From Candidatus Phocaeicola faecipullorum (GTDB taxonomy: Bacteria > Bacteroidota > Bacteroidia > Bacteroidales > Bacteroidaceae), in the NCBI GenBank assembly GCA_018884025.1, contig JAHLFB010000075.1:1-49317 (forward strand): a stretch of DNA of 49,317 nucleotides. The letters are read 5' to 3'. Shown here piece by piece: positions 1 to 9,518 of this stretch. Position 1 is the stretch's first letter, and every line of letters begins with the position of its first letter. The notes under the pieces were generated by a model. The model had not been told where the DNA came from. It worked only from the letters and a program-made list of their open reading frames with translations, and did not search any database. Both the position numbers and the translations under genes were made by a program.

Positions 1-111
1 TTCTGAAATAATATGTTTATCTTTGACCATAGCTTTTAGTATTGAGTCCTTTTTGATAGCACTTAAAGATACTCATTTTCTGCGAAATACAGAACTAAAA
101 GCTATACTTTT
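1..111. other. possible end of an inserted element next to the broken susD
   Basis: This stretch replaces the expected continuation of the susD gene. A 12-bp inverted repeat, ATAGCTTTTAGT at 29-40 and its complement at 94-105, lies inside it. On the minus strand an ATG at position 30 opens a frame of ten codons (MVKDKHIISE) that runs off the window edge. This would fit the left end and first codons of a transposase gene, but too little is visible to name a family. It could equally be the far side of a deletion junction. Confidence 0.3.
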
Positions 112-465
112 TTACTTGCGAAACTTGAATACATTTATTGTGTAATACCACTCGCGCCATGGCCACCATGTAATATCGGAAGTTACCTCGGCATTAAGAT
201 CATCAAAAGGCAGGTACCATACCTGAGAAGAGTTCCAAGCTTCATCACCACGGCATACATCGATAGTGTAGCCTACACGTGCATAAGAACCTTCCATACG
301 GATATGGTTATAGGCAGCAATAACACTTTCTTCCAAATCATCGGCATTGAAACCGAAAGTGCTTGAAGTCTGTTGATTAGGATTAATCATTTCAAGTCTG
401 TCAATACAAGAAGTAAATGTTCCTAATCCGAAAAGGAGAGCAAGTGAATATATATTTAGTTTCAT
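112..465 (-). pseudogene. SusD-like outer-membrane lipoprotein, truncated after 117 residues
   Basis: SusD proteins cap the SusC transporter at the cell surface and hold glycan for import; they are normally about 500-600 residues. Only the N-terminus is present: a lipoprotein signal peptide with the lipid-attachment Cys at residue 20 (FTSC), then a SusD-type start (NPNQQTSS, DDLEESVIAAYNHIR, WPWREWYYTINV). After INV the sequence departs from the family and stops within five codons, FKFRK. The gene begins 36 bp after the susC stop, the usual susC-susD arrangement. An insertion or deletion has most likely removed or separated the rest. The remaining part might lie beyond the window edge. A functional short SusD is very unlikely. 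Confidence 0.8.
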
Positions 466-501
466 ACGATATATTTTTAGTATTTATATATTGGATGACA
501 A

Positions 502-3500
502 TTAGAATGTAAAATGAACTCCGCACATGAATGTACGCGCTGTTGGATATGAACAGAAGTTATAACCCGGTGTGAATGTACCACCTGCATAATCCACATT
601 ATAGCCATGATAACCGGTAAATGTATGCAAGTTCTGTGCAGATACATATAGACGTACATCTGATACATACTTACCAAACCATTCATTAGGGAAGTTATAA
701 CCTAATTCCACATTTGCAATTTTCCAATAAGCAGCGTTCTGAATCTTGCGCTGACTGAAGAGGTCATTCCATGCAAGGCTGGCATTATTGGTTATATAAG
801 TACGTGGAACGTCTGAGATATAAGTGCTTCCATCTTCACTGAAACGGTTGGCATCAAGAATAGCAACGGCTTTATTACCCCAACCATAGCAAGAGTTCAA
901 AGAGTTGTAGATGTCATCACTTACATGATAGTTCAAAGCGCCGAAAGTAGAGATACTTAAATCAAAACCTTTATATTCAAAACGTGCGCTAAGACCGAAG
1001 TTAACCTTTGGCAGACCACTGCCAAGTACAACTTGGTCATATGCATCCACTTTACCATCAGGAGTACCGTCAGGACCACTTAAATCTTTATAAAGACAGT
1101 CACCAATCTGGGCACCTTCCTGTGTTGCATGGTTATCCAAGTCTTCTTGTGTACGTGCTATACCCTCATACACCCAACCATAGAACTGACCGATTTCTTC
1201 ACCTACGTTTGTTATATAAGCTCCTGAAATATAAGAGTCTGTACCGAAACCTAATGAAGTTACACGGTTTTTCAATGTACTGAGGTTACCGGAGAATTCA
1301 TATTTGAAAGGATTGTCATGATTACGATAAGTAGCAGAGAATTCAAAACCGGAGTTTTCCATAGATGCCGCGTTCATCGTCACTTTTTCATTAGAGACTC
1401 CAGCCTGCTCCGGCACAGGTACCTCATACAGCAGGTCTGTACTTGTATTCTTATACCATTCGGCAGTGAACTCCAGTCTATTGCGGAAAAATGCCAAGTC
1501 CACACCCACATTATACGTTTTCTTCTTCTCCCAAGCTAAATTGTTGTCCACAAAGGTAGAAATTGCCGAACCTGTAACAGGCGAATTATTGAAGCTGTAA
1601 GTCATATTGTTACGCGCCATCACCGCCTGATACATGTACTCACCGATATTCTCGTTACCAAGCTCACCATAGCTACCACGAACCTTGAACATATTTACAA
1701 CATCAGTATTGAAAGGGAAGAAATTTTCCTTATCAAAACGCCAACCTACAGATACTGAAGGGAAAGTTCCCCAACGTATGCTTCTTGTCAGACGAGAGCT
1801 GGCATCTCTACGAACTGTCGCAGAGAACAAATATCTGTCATCATAATTATAGTTTATACGACCGATATAAGATAAAATAGCATGCTTATACTCAAAACTT
1901 TCCGAATATGTATCCGAACCGTTCTGGAGTTGGAGGAAATAAGGTTCAGTGAAATCCAATCCCCATCCTGTCAACAAGTCTGTGTTTTCTTCTTCAAAAG
2001 TCTGACCGGCAATCACATTTATATGATGATTTCCTATTGTACCATCATAAGTAAGCACATTTTCAATCAATGCATCCGAGTATATACGTGAAGCTTTTGT
2101 CAGGCGTTCATTGCTTTTTGCCAAATAAACACGGTTACTCTGTACCCATGAAGGAATCCATGTAAAATCTTTACAGTTGGTCTTACTGTAAGAAAGATTC
2201 AATTTATAATTAAGTTTATGATTCTTGCTGTCAACACCAATCATTTTGAGAAGGTCAACATCTGCCGATGCAGTTCCCACAAATCTGTCAACACGTGTAT
2301 TACGCTGCATCAGATTATTTATAAGCAATGGGTTGGATGCAGAGATATCACCATGTATGTCATCATAATAAACTCCGTAACCGTAAGCATCGTAATTGAA
2401 GTCTTTTGCAATACCAACTTTGTCGTCCAATACCCATGTTGACTCATCGTAAGCCTTTATGGTAGGCTGCATAAGCAAAGTTCCACGAAGAACGTTAGTT
2501 ACATCACCATATAATCCCTGAACATATTCCGAAGCATTTGACAATCCCATGTTATCCTGATCTGAATGGGAATAAACAATACTGGTATGGAATTTCACAA
2601 ACTTAGTGTCCATAGTATTGTTGACACGTGCTGTAAAACGTTCATAATTAGGACCTGCACCTTCAAGAGTTCCTTTCTGGTTAAAGTAGTCCAATGCTAC
2701 ATTATAAGTATTGTGTGCGCCACCACCGGAAAGATTTACATTATGATTCTGGCGGATACCTGTCTTGAATACTTCTTTAAACCAATCTGTATTGGTGTCA
2801 TCCTGGAAACGGTATTTACCTGTAGCACTGTCAAGATGATATCCTCCCGGAATAGGAGTATCAGAATTAATACATGCCTGACCGACATATTGACTGTACT
2901 GGTCTGCATCCATTACATCATATACATTGTTAGGAATATAATCGACACCAAAATATCCGTTATAATCTACTTTCAGAGGTTGGTCTTTCTGTCCACGTTT
3001 TGTAGTAATGATAACCACACCATTAGCAGCACGGGAACCGTAAATAGCAGCAGCAGAGGCATCCTTCAACACCTGAATTGTTTCTATATCATTAGAAGAG
3101 AAATCACGTATGGAAGTTCCCATCGGAACACCGTCAATTACATAAAGAGGAGCAGTACTTCCGAAAGAACCGATACCACGGATACGAACTGAAGGATCGG
3201 CACCAGGCTGACCGTCAGATGTAATTTGTACACCTGCTACCTTTCCTTCAAGCATAGAAGATATATTTGAATGTGAAACCTGTTTCAAAGCTTCTGCATC
3301 TACTACAGATACAGCTCCTGTCAAATCTGATTTTTTCTGTGTACCGTAACCTACAACTACTACCTGGTCAAGCATCAAATCGTCTGTCTGCAGTTGAATC
3401 GGTTCCAGGACTGCTCTATTGCGAACAGCTATTTCACGGTCCTTATATCCGACATAACTTATCAATAAAACAGAGTTACCAGGAACCTCAATCTGGAAAT

Positions 3501-3711
3501 TTCCATCAAAGTCGGTTGTTGTTCCCGTTTGTCCATCTTTAACTCTGATAGTAGCACCAAGCAAAGGAAGACCTTGCTCATCAATAACCTGACCACTTAC
3601 CTTAATTGAAGGAGATTGTGCCACGGCAGCCAAAGCAGATGAAGGATATACCATTGTTCCTCCAAAGGCACATAAACCAAGCATTGCAGAAAAAATAAAT
3701 TGTTTTTTCAT
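502..3711 (-). CDS. SusC-family TonB-dependent transporter (arabinose-polymer locus)
   Basis: Outer-membrane barrel that imports oligosaccharides using TonB energy, paired with a SusD lid. The ATG at 3711 gives a signal peptide (MKKQFIFSAMLGLCAF); upstream in-frame codons offer only a TTG. After it come a carboxypeptidase-regulatory-like domain at about residues 35-115 (VSGQVIDEQGLPLLGATIRV), the SusC signature VVVVGYGTQKKSDLTG, a plug domain (VRIRGIGSFGS, PLYVIDGVPMG, VLKDASAAAIYGSRAANGVV) and a long beta-barrel ending in aromatic FTF. Length, 1069 residues, is normal. Its susD partner downstream is truncated, so the pair may not work. The substrate is inferred from the adjoining sensor and the GH43/GH51 enzymes: arabinan or arabino-oligosaccharides. 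Confidence 0.93.
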   Translation of the reverse strand: MKKQFIFSAMLGLCAFGGTMVYPSSALAAVAQSPSIKVSGQVIDEQGLPLLGATIRVKDGQTGTTTDFDGNFQIEVPGNSVLLISYVGYKDREIAVRNRAVLEPIQLQTDDLMLDQVVVVGYGTQKKSDLTGAVSVVDAEALKQVSHSNISSMLEGKVAGVQITSDGQPGADPSVRIRGIGSFGSTAPLYVIDGVPMGTSIRDFSSNDIETIQVLKDASAAAIYGSRAANGVVIITTKRGQKDQPLKVDYNGYFGVDYIPNNVYDVMDADQYSQYVGQACINSDTPIPGGYHLDSATGKYRFQDDTNTDWFKEVFKTGIRQNHNVNLSGGGAHNTYNVALDYFNQKGTLEGAGPNYERFTARVNNTMDTKFVKFHTSIVYSHSDQDNMGLSNASEYVQGLYGDVTNVLRGTLLMQPTIKAYDESTWVLDDKVGIAKDFNYDAYGYGVYYDDIHGDISASNPLLINNLMQRNTRVDRFVGTASADVDLLKMIGVDSKNHKLNYKLNLSYSKTNCKDFTWIPSWVQSNRVYLAKSNERLTKASRIYSDALIENVLTYDGTIGNHHINVIAGQTFEEENTDLLTGWGLDFTEPYFLQLQNGSDTYSESFEYKHAILSYIGRINYNYDDRYLFSATVRRDASSRLTRSIRWGTFPSVSVGWRFDKENFFPFNTDVVNMFKVRGSYGELGNENIGEYMYQAVMARNNMTYSFNNSPVTGSAISTFVDNNLAWEKKKTYNVGVDLAFFRNRLEFTAEWYKNTSTDLLYEVPVPEQAGVSNEKVTMNAASMENSGFEFSATYRNHDNPFKYEFSGNLSTLKNRVTSLGFGTDSYISGAYITNVGEEIGQFYGWVYEGIARTQEDLDNHATQEGAQIGDCLYKDLSGPDGTPDGKVDAYDQVVLGSGLPKVNFGLSARFEYKGFDLSISTFGALNYHVSDDIYNSLNSCYGWGNKAVAILDANRFSEDGSTYISDVPRTYITNNASLAWNDLFSQRKIQNAAYWKIANVELGYNFPNEWFGKYVSDVRLYVSAQNLHTFTGYHGYNVDYAGGTFTPGYNFCSYPTARTFMCGVHFTF

Positions 3712-3948
3712 TTTAAATGGTATTAAATTTAAATTTTTCAATAAACCAATTAGATTGTTCTAACATAACAAAGATGAGTTTTATTCATTTCTACCCAGAT
3801 AAGATTAATACAATAACCTATAAGGAAAAATCTTTACGTTACGGTATAATATCGTATTCTGCAAGTCCCTTGCAAAATACCAATGACTGTTTTTGTAGCA
3901 TTCTCCATAATACATTCTTTTAAAATATAACAAATTATTTTTATGCCA

Positions 3949-3956
3949 CAAAAATA
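3949..3956 (-). promoter_or_regulatory. -7 promoter box for susC
   Basis: Read on the minus strand, TATTTTTG matches the Bacteroides -7 consensus TAnnTTTG. There is no TTTG -33 box at 19-21 bp; a repeated operator sits there instead. This is typical of an activator-dependent promoter. The leader to the susC ATG is long, about 240 bp. Confidence 0.55.
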
Positions 3957-3975
3957 TAGGAGATAGCCAAAATGA

Positions 3976-4008
3976 AAGTGGACAAAAAAAGATAATAAGT
4001 GGACAAAA
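3976..4008 (-). promoter_or_regulatory. HTCS operator, two direct repeats 21 bp apart (susC side)
   Basis: On the minus strand TTTTGTCCACTT occurs at 4008-3997 and again at 3987-3976, exactly 21 bp (two helical turns) apart. The inner copy ends 19 bp before the -7 box. The same core TCCAC(C/T)T, with the same 21-bp spacing, is found in front of the GH43 operon on the other side of the HTCS gene. One further copy in opposite orientation, GTCCACCT, is at 4034-4041. The rest of the 411-bp gap from 3712 to 4122 holds only a short palindrome (CCTGATTATCAGG, 4090-4102) just after the HTCS stop. Confidence 0.65.
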
Positions 4009-4122
4009 GCATACAAAACATGTTTTTACTTAAGTCCACCTATTAATATCTGATTTATACACTTTATAACTTACAAATCATTATTTACACCTGATTATCA
4101 GGCTATATCAGTACACTTATTG

Positions 4123-7100
4123 TCATTTATCCTCCATTATGCTGCTCGGCGTTACATTGAAATGCTTCGTAAAGCAGCGTGTAAAGTATTTAGGATCGTT
4201 GAACCCGACCTGATATGCAATCTCTGATATGTTCATATTATGTGTCACCTTGTTTTTCAACAAAAGTTCGCGTGCAAGATTCAGTCTGTAGTTTCTCATA
4301 AACTGATTTGTAGACTGTCCCGTCAGACTCTGCATCTTCTTGTTCAGAAGACTCTTGCTCATGCCCATGGCATTGATGAAATCGGCGACATCAAAATCAG
4401 GGTTCATGTAATTTTCTTTTACCACTTTCATTGCCTTGTCAAGAAACTTCTTGTCGCCCGACTCTTCATCTATTTCCAAAGAATCTACATCCATTGTAAG
4501 ATAGAACTTCTGCTGGAAACGCTTTCTGTTTTCCAATATACCTGAAATTCGTGCCAACAATAAATTCTCATCGAAAGGTTTCAACAGATAGGAGTCTACA
4601 CCAGCTTTATAACCTTCCAGTCTTGCTTCGTCCGAAGTCTTTGCCGTAAGCATAAGAATAGGTATATGTGATATAGAGAAATCACTCCTTATCCTATGCG
4701 ACAGTTCCATTCCATCCATCACAGGCATCATAAGGTCGCTGATTACGAAGTCTACATTCGAAGAACTCAGGACATGCAGCGCCTCCTCACCATTCGATGC
4801 TTCCAGTACATTATAATATTCTGCCAGAATGGACCTTATATAATCTCTCATATCCTTATTGTCCTCTACGATAAGAATATTCAGTTTGCCGTTCTTTTCA
4901 GGCGACAAGGATACTTCGTCATGTTCGTCATCATACACTTCATCTACTATCTCATTCTTATCTCCTCTTTCTACAGGCAATAATATTCTGAAGGACGAGC
5001 CTTGCACCGGATTGTTCATAGCAACTAGACTGCCTTCCAGCAGTGTTATAAGTTTCTTGCAGAGATACAGCCCTATGCCCGTTCCACTTTGTCCGCTTAC
5101 CGACTCCAGGCCCTGATTATCTGCCTGATAAAAGCGGTTGAAGATTTTCTCAATATCGCCTTCGGGTATTCCTTTTCCGGTATCTCTTACACATATGTAC
5201 AGTTTCTCTCCACCGTTGTCGTTCACTGTTGCAGCGTAAACAGATACCATGCCTCCTTTCTCTGTAAACTTTATGGCATTGCTTATAAGATTTGTTATTA
5301 CCTTACGCATTATATCTTCATCGAACATCATATATGGATTGTCGATGCGCTTATAAGACTTCAACGTAATGCCATGATCGCCTGCAAACGCGACAAAAGG
5401 GGTAAGCAAGTCATCGAGGAACGTATTTATATTTCCATGATGGCATATAATCTTCATCCTTCCATCCTCCACTTTTCTGAAGTCCAACAGCTGATTTATC
5501 AGCGAGAGGAGATATTTGCTGTTTTTCTCAACCAGATTGAGCTGCTCGATAACCTGCGGATTATAACTCAGCTTCAAGGCCCTTTCGATAGGACCTACTA
5601 TAAGCGTAAGTGGGGTTCTGAACTCATGTGTGATGTTTGTGAAGAAAGTCAGTTTGTCAATAGTCAGTTCCTCTACCTTGCGGGACATTTCAAGTATCTT
5701 GTTTTTCTGTTCCGTTATCTGAATATTCTGTTCTTTCAACAGTCCGTTCTGTTTTGACAGTTCCTCCGTCTGTACAGAAAGCAGTTTCTGCTGTTCTTTG
5801 AGTTCACGGGTACGTTCTTCTACCTTGTCATGCAGTATAATCTGCTGTCGTTTCATCTCGTTAAACCTCCAAATTACTATTCTGTAGCCAATAATAGCCA
5901 ACAGTAGCATAACCGACAAGACAAACCACGGGGTCTTGTAGAAATATGGCGAAACTTCTATCTGAAGTCCATTACCCGCACTTATCCAGTTCTTACCATC
6001 GGGGGTATATCTCAACTGGAAGCTGTATTTTCCCGGTTTCAGATTAGTATAAGTCACCGTGCGTCTGTCTCTTCTCGTATCTATCCAGTTATCATCGAAA
6101 CCCACAAGGCGATAAGAATATGCCGCCAACGAAGAAGGATTATAATCGAGGGCTGCAAACTCTATAGTCAATGACTTGTCACTTTCATGAAGTTCCAATA
6201 GTCCATCTTCAGGATGGCATGCCCCACCTATTACGTTTATTCTGGTGATAGTCAACGGGAAATTCATACGGCTTTCCTTTTCCATCACCGGATGTACTTC
6301 GGAAAGGCCTCCCAAGCTTCCCAAATAGATTTTCTCACCATTGCCGGACACAGCAGTGGCATTCCAGTAGAAATTATCTGATGGCAATCCGTCTTTAGAC
6401 GTATAACCTACAAACATATCATCCTTGGGATAATACCTTGAAAGTCCATTTACCGTAGTAATCCAGATATTGCCATACCAGTCTTCCTGTATGCCACGCA
6501 CATTATTACTTATCAACCCATCCTGAACATTGTATGATGAGAACACGTAATTCTCGCCTTCTTTTACGGCACAATATATCCCTGCACCGTTGCTGCCAAT
6601 CCACAAATCACCGTTTCCGGCCTCATGAACACTTGTGATTCGTTCACCCTTAGGCATATTCACTCCGTCGGTATATTTCTTATAGACCAACTCACCGCGT
6701 GAATAAGCCTTGAGGTCCACTCTCAACAATCCGTAAACGGAAGACAGCCATAAATCCCCTGCTCCGGAAATACAGCCTCCCAAAGCATTTATATTTACTA
6801 TCTCTTTCTCAGCATCCTTGAAAGGCTCTTTTACAGTATTATCCTTCGGATTATAGACGTATGCACTATGCTGTGAACCAATCCAAAGTAAATCATTTAT
6901 TCTGTCATAAATTAATGTAGATATAAAAATGTCATCTATACCTTCTATTCTGTTGAAGAGTTTGCCAGTTCCCGTTTTCCGGTTTATCCATCCTACGCCT
7001 CCTCCCCATGTACCTACATAAAGTCTTTCCTTTCCATCGAGAGCCAAAGAACTGACAGTGTTATGACTGAGATAAGAAGGCGCATCTGTCGTGAAATGGA

Positions 7101-8343
7101 TAAAACCGTTCATTCCCTTGGGTTTACAGTTGAGTCCTCCCTCTACTACACCTACCCATAACGTGCCGTCATTGTCTTCAATGATTGAGTTTACAAGATT
7201 TCTCGACAGACTGGATGCCTGGTTCTGCAAATGCAGATAATTTGTAACATATAAGCGTGAAGCATACATTTTTGCAAGCCCACCTGTTTCTGTACCTATC
7301 CACACAATATCATTTCCATCGTCATAAAAAAGTACATTGACAAAGTTTGAGTTTAGCTGAGAACCACCTCCCAATCCGCCTTCATCGTCATTTATAACAT
7401 GCTGGAAGTTGTCATAGACAGGGTTGTAGATATTAAGCCCCATCAAAGTTCCGACAATCAGTGTTCCATCCCCTGCCGATGTGATATCTGTTATATAGTT
7501 CTGTGATAAAGAATGTCCGTCCTCCCTATTGTGCATATAATATCGCACAGTATCTGTCAATATGCTGTATCTGAGCAGACCGAAACTTGTTCCTATCCAT
7601 ACGTCATTATTAAGAACGTGCATGCAAAATACTGACTGACCATACAAAGAGGCTAAAGATGATGAAGCAGCATTAGGCTCCTGCCACTCCATAACCGTAT
7701 CAGCTACGCGACAGAGCATATTGTCTTTCTGAAACCATATATATCCATTAATCTCACATAGTGCGGTACCACGCTCGTTCGTATTGGCATGCGATACTTT
7801 TATTACGTCACTCACGCCACCCTTATCATCAAGCACCACCTTATAAAGAATGTTCTTGCTACTCAACCATATATTGCCCGACTTGGAAACAAGCATCCCG
7901 GATATAGGAGAATCCATAAATGGCATTAAGGAAGAGGCCACTTCCGATGTCCTTAAGTCGAGGTCGTTTATAGATATAAGGTCTATTCCGTCATCGCCGG
8001 ACACCCATAAACGTCCAAACCTATCTTCACATAAATGGCTTATAAAGTTAGATTTCAGTTTGTTCGTTCCTGTATTGGTACTGAAATTCACAAACTCATA
8101 TCCATCGTATCGGGAAACACCTCCTCCCATAGTGGAAAGCCACAGATATCCACGACTGTCCTTTACCACATCATCAACAAAGACATGTGGCAAACCGTCC
8201 TGCATTGTGATACAGGAAAAAGTATATCTGTTTGTGTAGTTCACAATTTCCTGCCTGTCTGCATTCCTTGCGGATGACTGCAGTATTCCCACAATACAAT
8301 ATAATATAAACAATGAATAAGATAGAATGTGCTTTAAATTCAT
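4123..8343 (-). CDS. hybrid two-component system sensor/regulator (HTCS), arabinose-polymer locus
   Basis: One protein of 1406 residues that senses a periplasmic oligosaccharide and activates transcription. Order seen: N-terminal signal/anchor; two-bladed-propeller periplasmic sensor built of Reg_prop repeats (for example GYLWLSTMGGGVSRYDGYEF, LWVGVVEGGLNCK); Y_Y_Y domain near residues 730-795; membrane helix at about 804-826; coiled coil; histidine kinase with phospho-acceptor His906 in THEFRTPLTL; ATPase domain with DTGKGIPEG and GTGIGLYLCKKL; receiver domain with Asp1203 in SDLMMPVMDG; C-terminal AraC-type DNA-binding domain (ISEIAYQVGFNDPKYFTRCF). All key residues are present. It sits between susC and the GH43/GH51 operon, and both promoters carry the same repeated operator, so it very probably controls both. 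Confidence 0.95.
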   Translation of the reverse strand: MNLKHILSYSLFILYCIVGILQSSARNADRQEIVNYTNRYTFSCITMQDGLPHVFVDDVVKDSRGYLWLSTMGGGVSRYDGYEFVNFSTNTGTNKLKSNFISHLCEDRFGRLWVSGDDGIDLISINDLDLRTSEVASSLMPFMDSPISGMLVSKSGNIWLSSKNILYKVVLDDKGGVSDVIKVSHANTNERGTALCEINGYIWFQKDNMLCRVADTVMEWQEPNAASSSLASLYGQSVFCMHVLNNDVWIGTSFGLLRYSILTDTVRYYMHNREDGHSLSQNYITDITSAGDGTLIVGTLMGLNIYNPVYDNFQHVINDDEGGLGGGSQLNSNFVNVLFYDDGNDIVWIGTETGGLAKMYASRLYVTNYLHLQNQASSLSRNLVNSIIEDNDGTLWVGVVEGGLNCKPKGMNGFIHFTTDAPSYLSHNTVSSLALDGKERLYVGTWGGGVGWINRKTGTGKLFNRIEGIDDIFISTLIYDRINDLLWIGSQHSAYVYNPKDNTVKEPFKDAEKEIVNINALGGCISGAGDLWLSSVYGLLRVDLKAYSRGELVYKKYTDGVNMPKGERITSVHEAGNGDLWIGSNGAGIYCAVKEGENYVFSSYNVQDGLISNNVRGIQEDWYGNIWITTVNGLSRYYPKDDMFVGYTSKDGLPSDNFYWNATAVSGNGEKIYLGSLGGLSEVHPVMEKESRMNFPLTITRINVIGGACHPEDGLLELHESDKSLTIEFAALDYNPSSLAAYSYRLVGFDDNWIDTRRDRRTVTYTNLKPGKYSFQLRYTPDGKNWISAGNGLQIEVSPYFYKTPWFVLSVMLLLAIIGYRIVIWRFNEMKRQQIILHDKVEERTRELKEQQKLLSVQTEELSKQNGLLKEQNIQITEQKNKILEMSRKVEELTIDKLTFFTNITHEFRTPLTLIVGPIERALKLSYNPQVIEQLNLVEKNSKYLLSLINQLLDFRKVEDGRMKIICHHGNINTFLDDLLTPFVAFAGDHGITLKSYKRIDNPYMMFDEDIMRKVITNLISNAIKFTEKGGMVSVYAATVNDNGGEKLYICVRDTGKGIPEGDIEKIFNRFYQADNQGLESVSGQSGTGIGLYLCKKLITLLEGSLVAMNNPVQGSSFRILLPVERGDKNEIVDEVYDDEHDEVSLSPEKNGKLNILIVEDNKDMRDYIRSILAEYYNVLEASNGEEALHVLSSSNVDFVISDLMMPVMDGMELSHRIRSDFSISHIPILMLTAKTSDEARLEGYKAGVDSYLLKPFDENLLLARISGILENRKRFQQKFYLTMDVDSLEIDEESGDKKFLDKAMKVVKENYMNPDFDVADFINAMGMSKSLLNKKMQSLTGQSTNQFMRNYRLNLARELLLKNKVTHNMNISEIAYQVGFNDPKYFTRCFTKHFNVTPSSIMEDK

Positions 8344-8365
8344 AAATCCAGGTTTTAATTATCCA

Positions 8366-8373
8366 CAAAAATA
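8366..8373 (-). promoter_or_regulatory. -7 promoter box for the HTCS gene
   Basis: TATTTTTG on the minus strand, a match to TAnnTTTG, 22 bp before the HTCS ATG. The following bases GTGG are the same as after the susC -7 box. No clear -33 TTTG is seen. Confidence 0.45.
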
Positions 8374-8429
8374 AAACCTATTTCCTAATTTCATACTACT
8401 ACAGGCAGAGTTTTTCCGGCATTTGCAGG

Positions 8430-8461
8430 TTTATCCACCTAACATGTTTATTTGTCCACCT
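8430..8461 (+). promoter_or_regulatory. HTCS operator, two direct repeats 21 bp apart (GH43 side)
   Basis: TTTATCCACCT at 8430-8440 and TTTGTCCACCT at 8451-8461 are spaced by exactly 21 bp. The second copy ends 20 bp before the -7 box at 8482. The motif, spacing and distance to the promoter match the operator in front of susC on the other side of the HTCS gene. Confidence 0.65.
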
Positions 8462-8481
8462 GCCTAACAAGAACAGGGAGG

Positions 8482-8489
8482 TATATTTG
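8482..8489 (+). promoter_or_regulatory. -7 promoter box of the GH43-GH51-GH51 operon
   Basis: TATATTTG fits TAnnTTTG exactly and lies 22 bp before the chosen GH43 ATG. There is no TTTG at normal -33 distance; the HTCS operator occupies this position. Confidence 0.6.
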
Positions 8490-8511
8490 CAAAAAATTAA
8501 TTTCTAACAGT

Positions 8512-9492
8512 ATGAAAAATAAGATTAGATTATTGATTGTTACATTTCTTGCAAGCTTCGTATGCCACACATTGTATGCAGCGAAAAAAGACACTACTTT
8601 CGTAGCCAAAGGCAATCCTGTAATTACACACAAATACTTAGGCGACCCGGCTGCTTTGGTACACAACGGTACGGTATATATCTATGCCGGACACGACGAA
8701 TGTCCTGAACCACATCAATATTATCTGATGAATGAATGGTGTATTTTCTCTACCAAGGACATGAAAACATTCACCGAACATTCATACACCCTTAAAGCAA
8801 AAGATTTCAAATGGGCTAAGGGTGACGCATGGGCTAGTCAGGTAATAGAAAGAAACGGTAAATTCTACTGGTATATAACAGTGGAGCATGCTACTATACC
8901 GGGAAAATCAATCGGTGTGGCAGTTGCAGATTCTCCAAAAGGTCCTTTCAAGGATGCAAGAGGCAGTGCGTTAATCACCAATGATATGACTACAGAATAT
9001 ACTTCGATAGGCTGGGACGACATTGACCCTACCGTAATAATAGACGATGACGGACAGGCATATCTGTTCTGGGGTAACACTCAGTGCTATTATGCAAAAC
9101 TGAAAGAAAACATGACAGAGCTTGACGGCCCTATCATCCCGATAAATCTTCCACGCTTCACTGAAGCTCCATGGATACACAAACATGGCGACTGGTATTA
9201 TCTGTCGTTCGCATCGGAATTTCCGGAGAAGATTTGCTATGCCATGAGCAAAAGCATCAACGGACCATGGGAGTATAAAGGAATACTGAACGAACTGGCC
9301 GGAAACTCAAACACTAACCACCAGTCAATAATAGACTTCAACGGTAAATCGTATTTCATTTACCATAACGGCGGAATAAATACCAATGGAGGCAGTTTCC
9401 GACGCTCTATCTGCATTGACCGTTTATACTATAATGAAGACGGAACGATAAAAAGAATACAGATGACGAGCGAAGGTATCACAAATAAATAA
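8512..9492 (+). CDS. GH43 glycosidase (alpha-L-arabinofuranosidase/arabinanase type)
   Basis: Five-bladed beta-propeller glycosidase of 326 residues; GH43 enzymes invert the anomeric centre and mostly cut arabinose or xylose linkages. The ATG at 8512 gives a signal peptide (MKNKIRLLIVTFLASF...YAA) and follows the -7 box correctly. Catalytic triad is visible: base Asp45 in GDPAALV, pKa-modulating Asp172 in DIDPT, and general acid Glu218 in FTEAPW. Typical GH43 strings DDDGQAYLFWGN and YNEDGTIK support the call. It is the first gene of an operon with two GH51 enzymes and lies behind an HTCS operator, so an arabinan or arabinoxylan side-chain role is likely. Whether it is exo- or endo-acting, or a xylosidase, cannot be decided here. 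Probably periplasmic. Confidence 0.9.
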   Translation: MKNKIRLLIVTFLASFVCHTLYAAKKDTTFVAKGNPVITHKYLGDPAALVHNGTVYIYAGHDECPEPHQYYLMNEWCIFSTKDMKTFTEHSYTLKAKDFKWAKGDAWASQVIERNGKFYWYITVEHATIPGKSIGVAVADSPKGPFKDARGSALITNDMTTEYTSIGWDDIDPTVIIDDDGQAYLFWGNTQCYYAKLKENMTELDGPIIPINLPRFTEAPWIHKHGDWYYLSFASEFPEKICYAMSKSINGPWEYKGILNELAGNSNTNHQSIIDFNGKSYFIYHNGGINTNGGSFRRSICIDRLYYNEDGTIKRIQMTSEGITNK

Positions 9493-9518
9493 TTATTTTA
9501 AAAATCAACATAAAAAGC

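Noticed and set aside
2566-3192. Longer open frames opposite susC and other large genes, for example on the plus strand here
   Set aside because: They lie antisense to well-supported genes, have no family features, and are Cys/Ile/Thr-rich as expected for shadow frames.
502-3741. susC start at 3741, with ten extra residues
   Set aside because: The codon at 3741 is TTG; the ATG at 3711 gives a normal signal peptide directly.
8452-8511. GH43 start at 8452
   Set aside because: It would place the -7 box inside the coding region and add twenty residues before the signal peptide; the codon is not ATG. The ATG at 8512 fits promoter and signal peptide.
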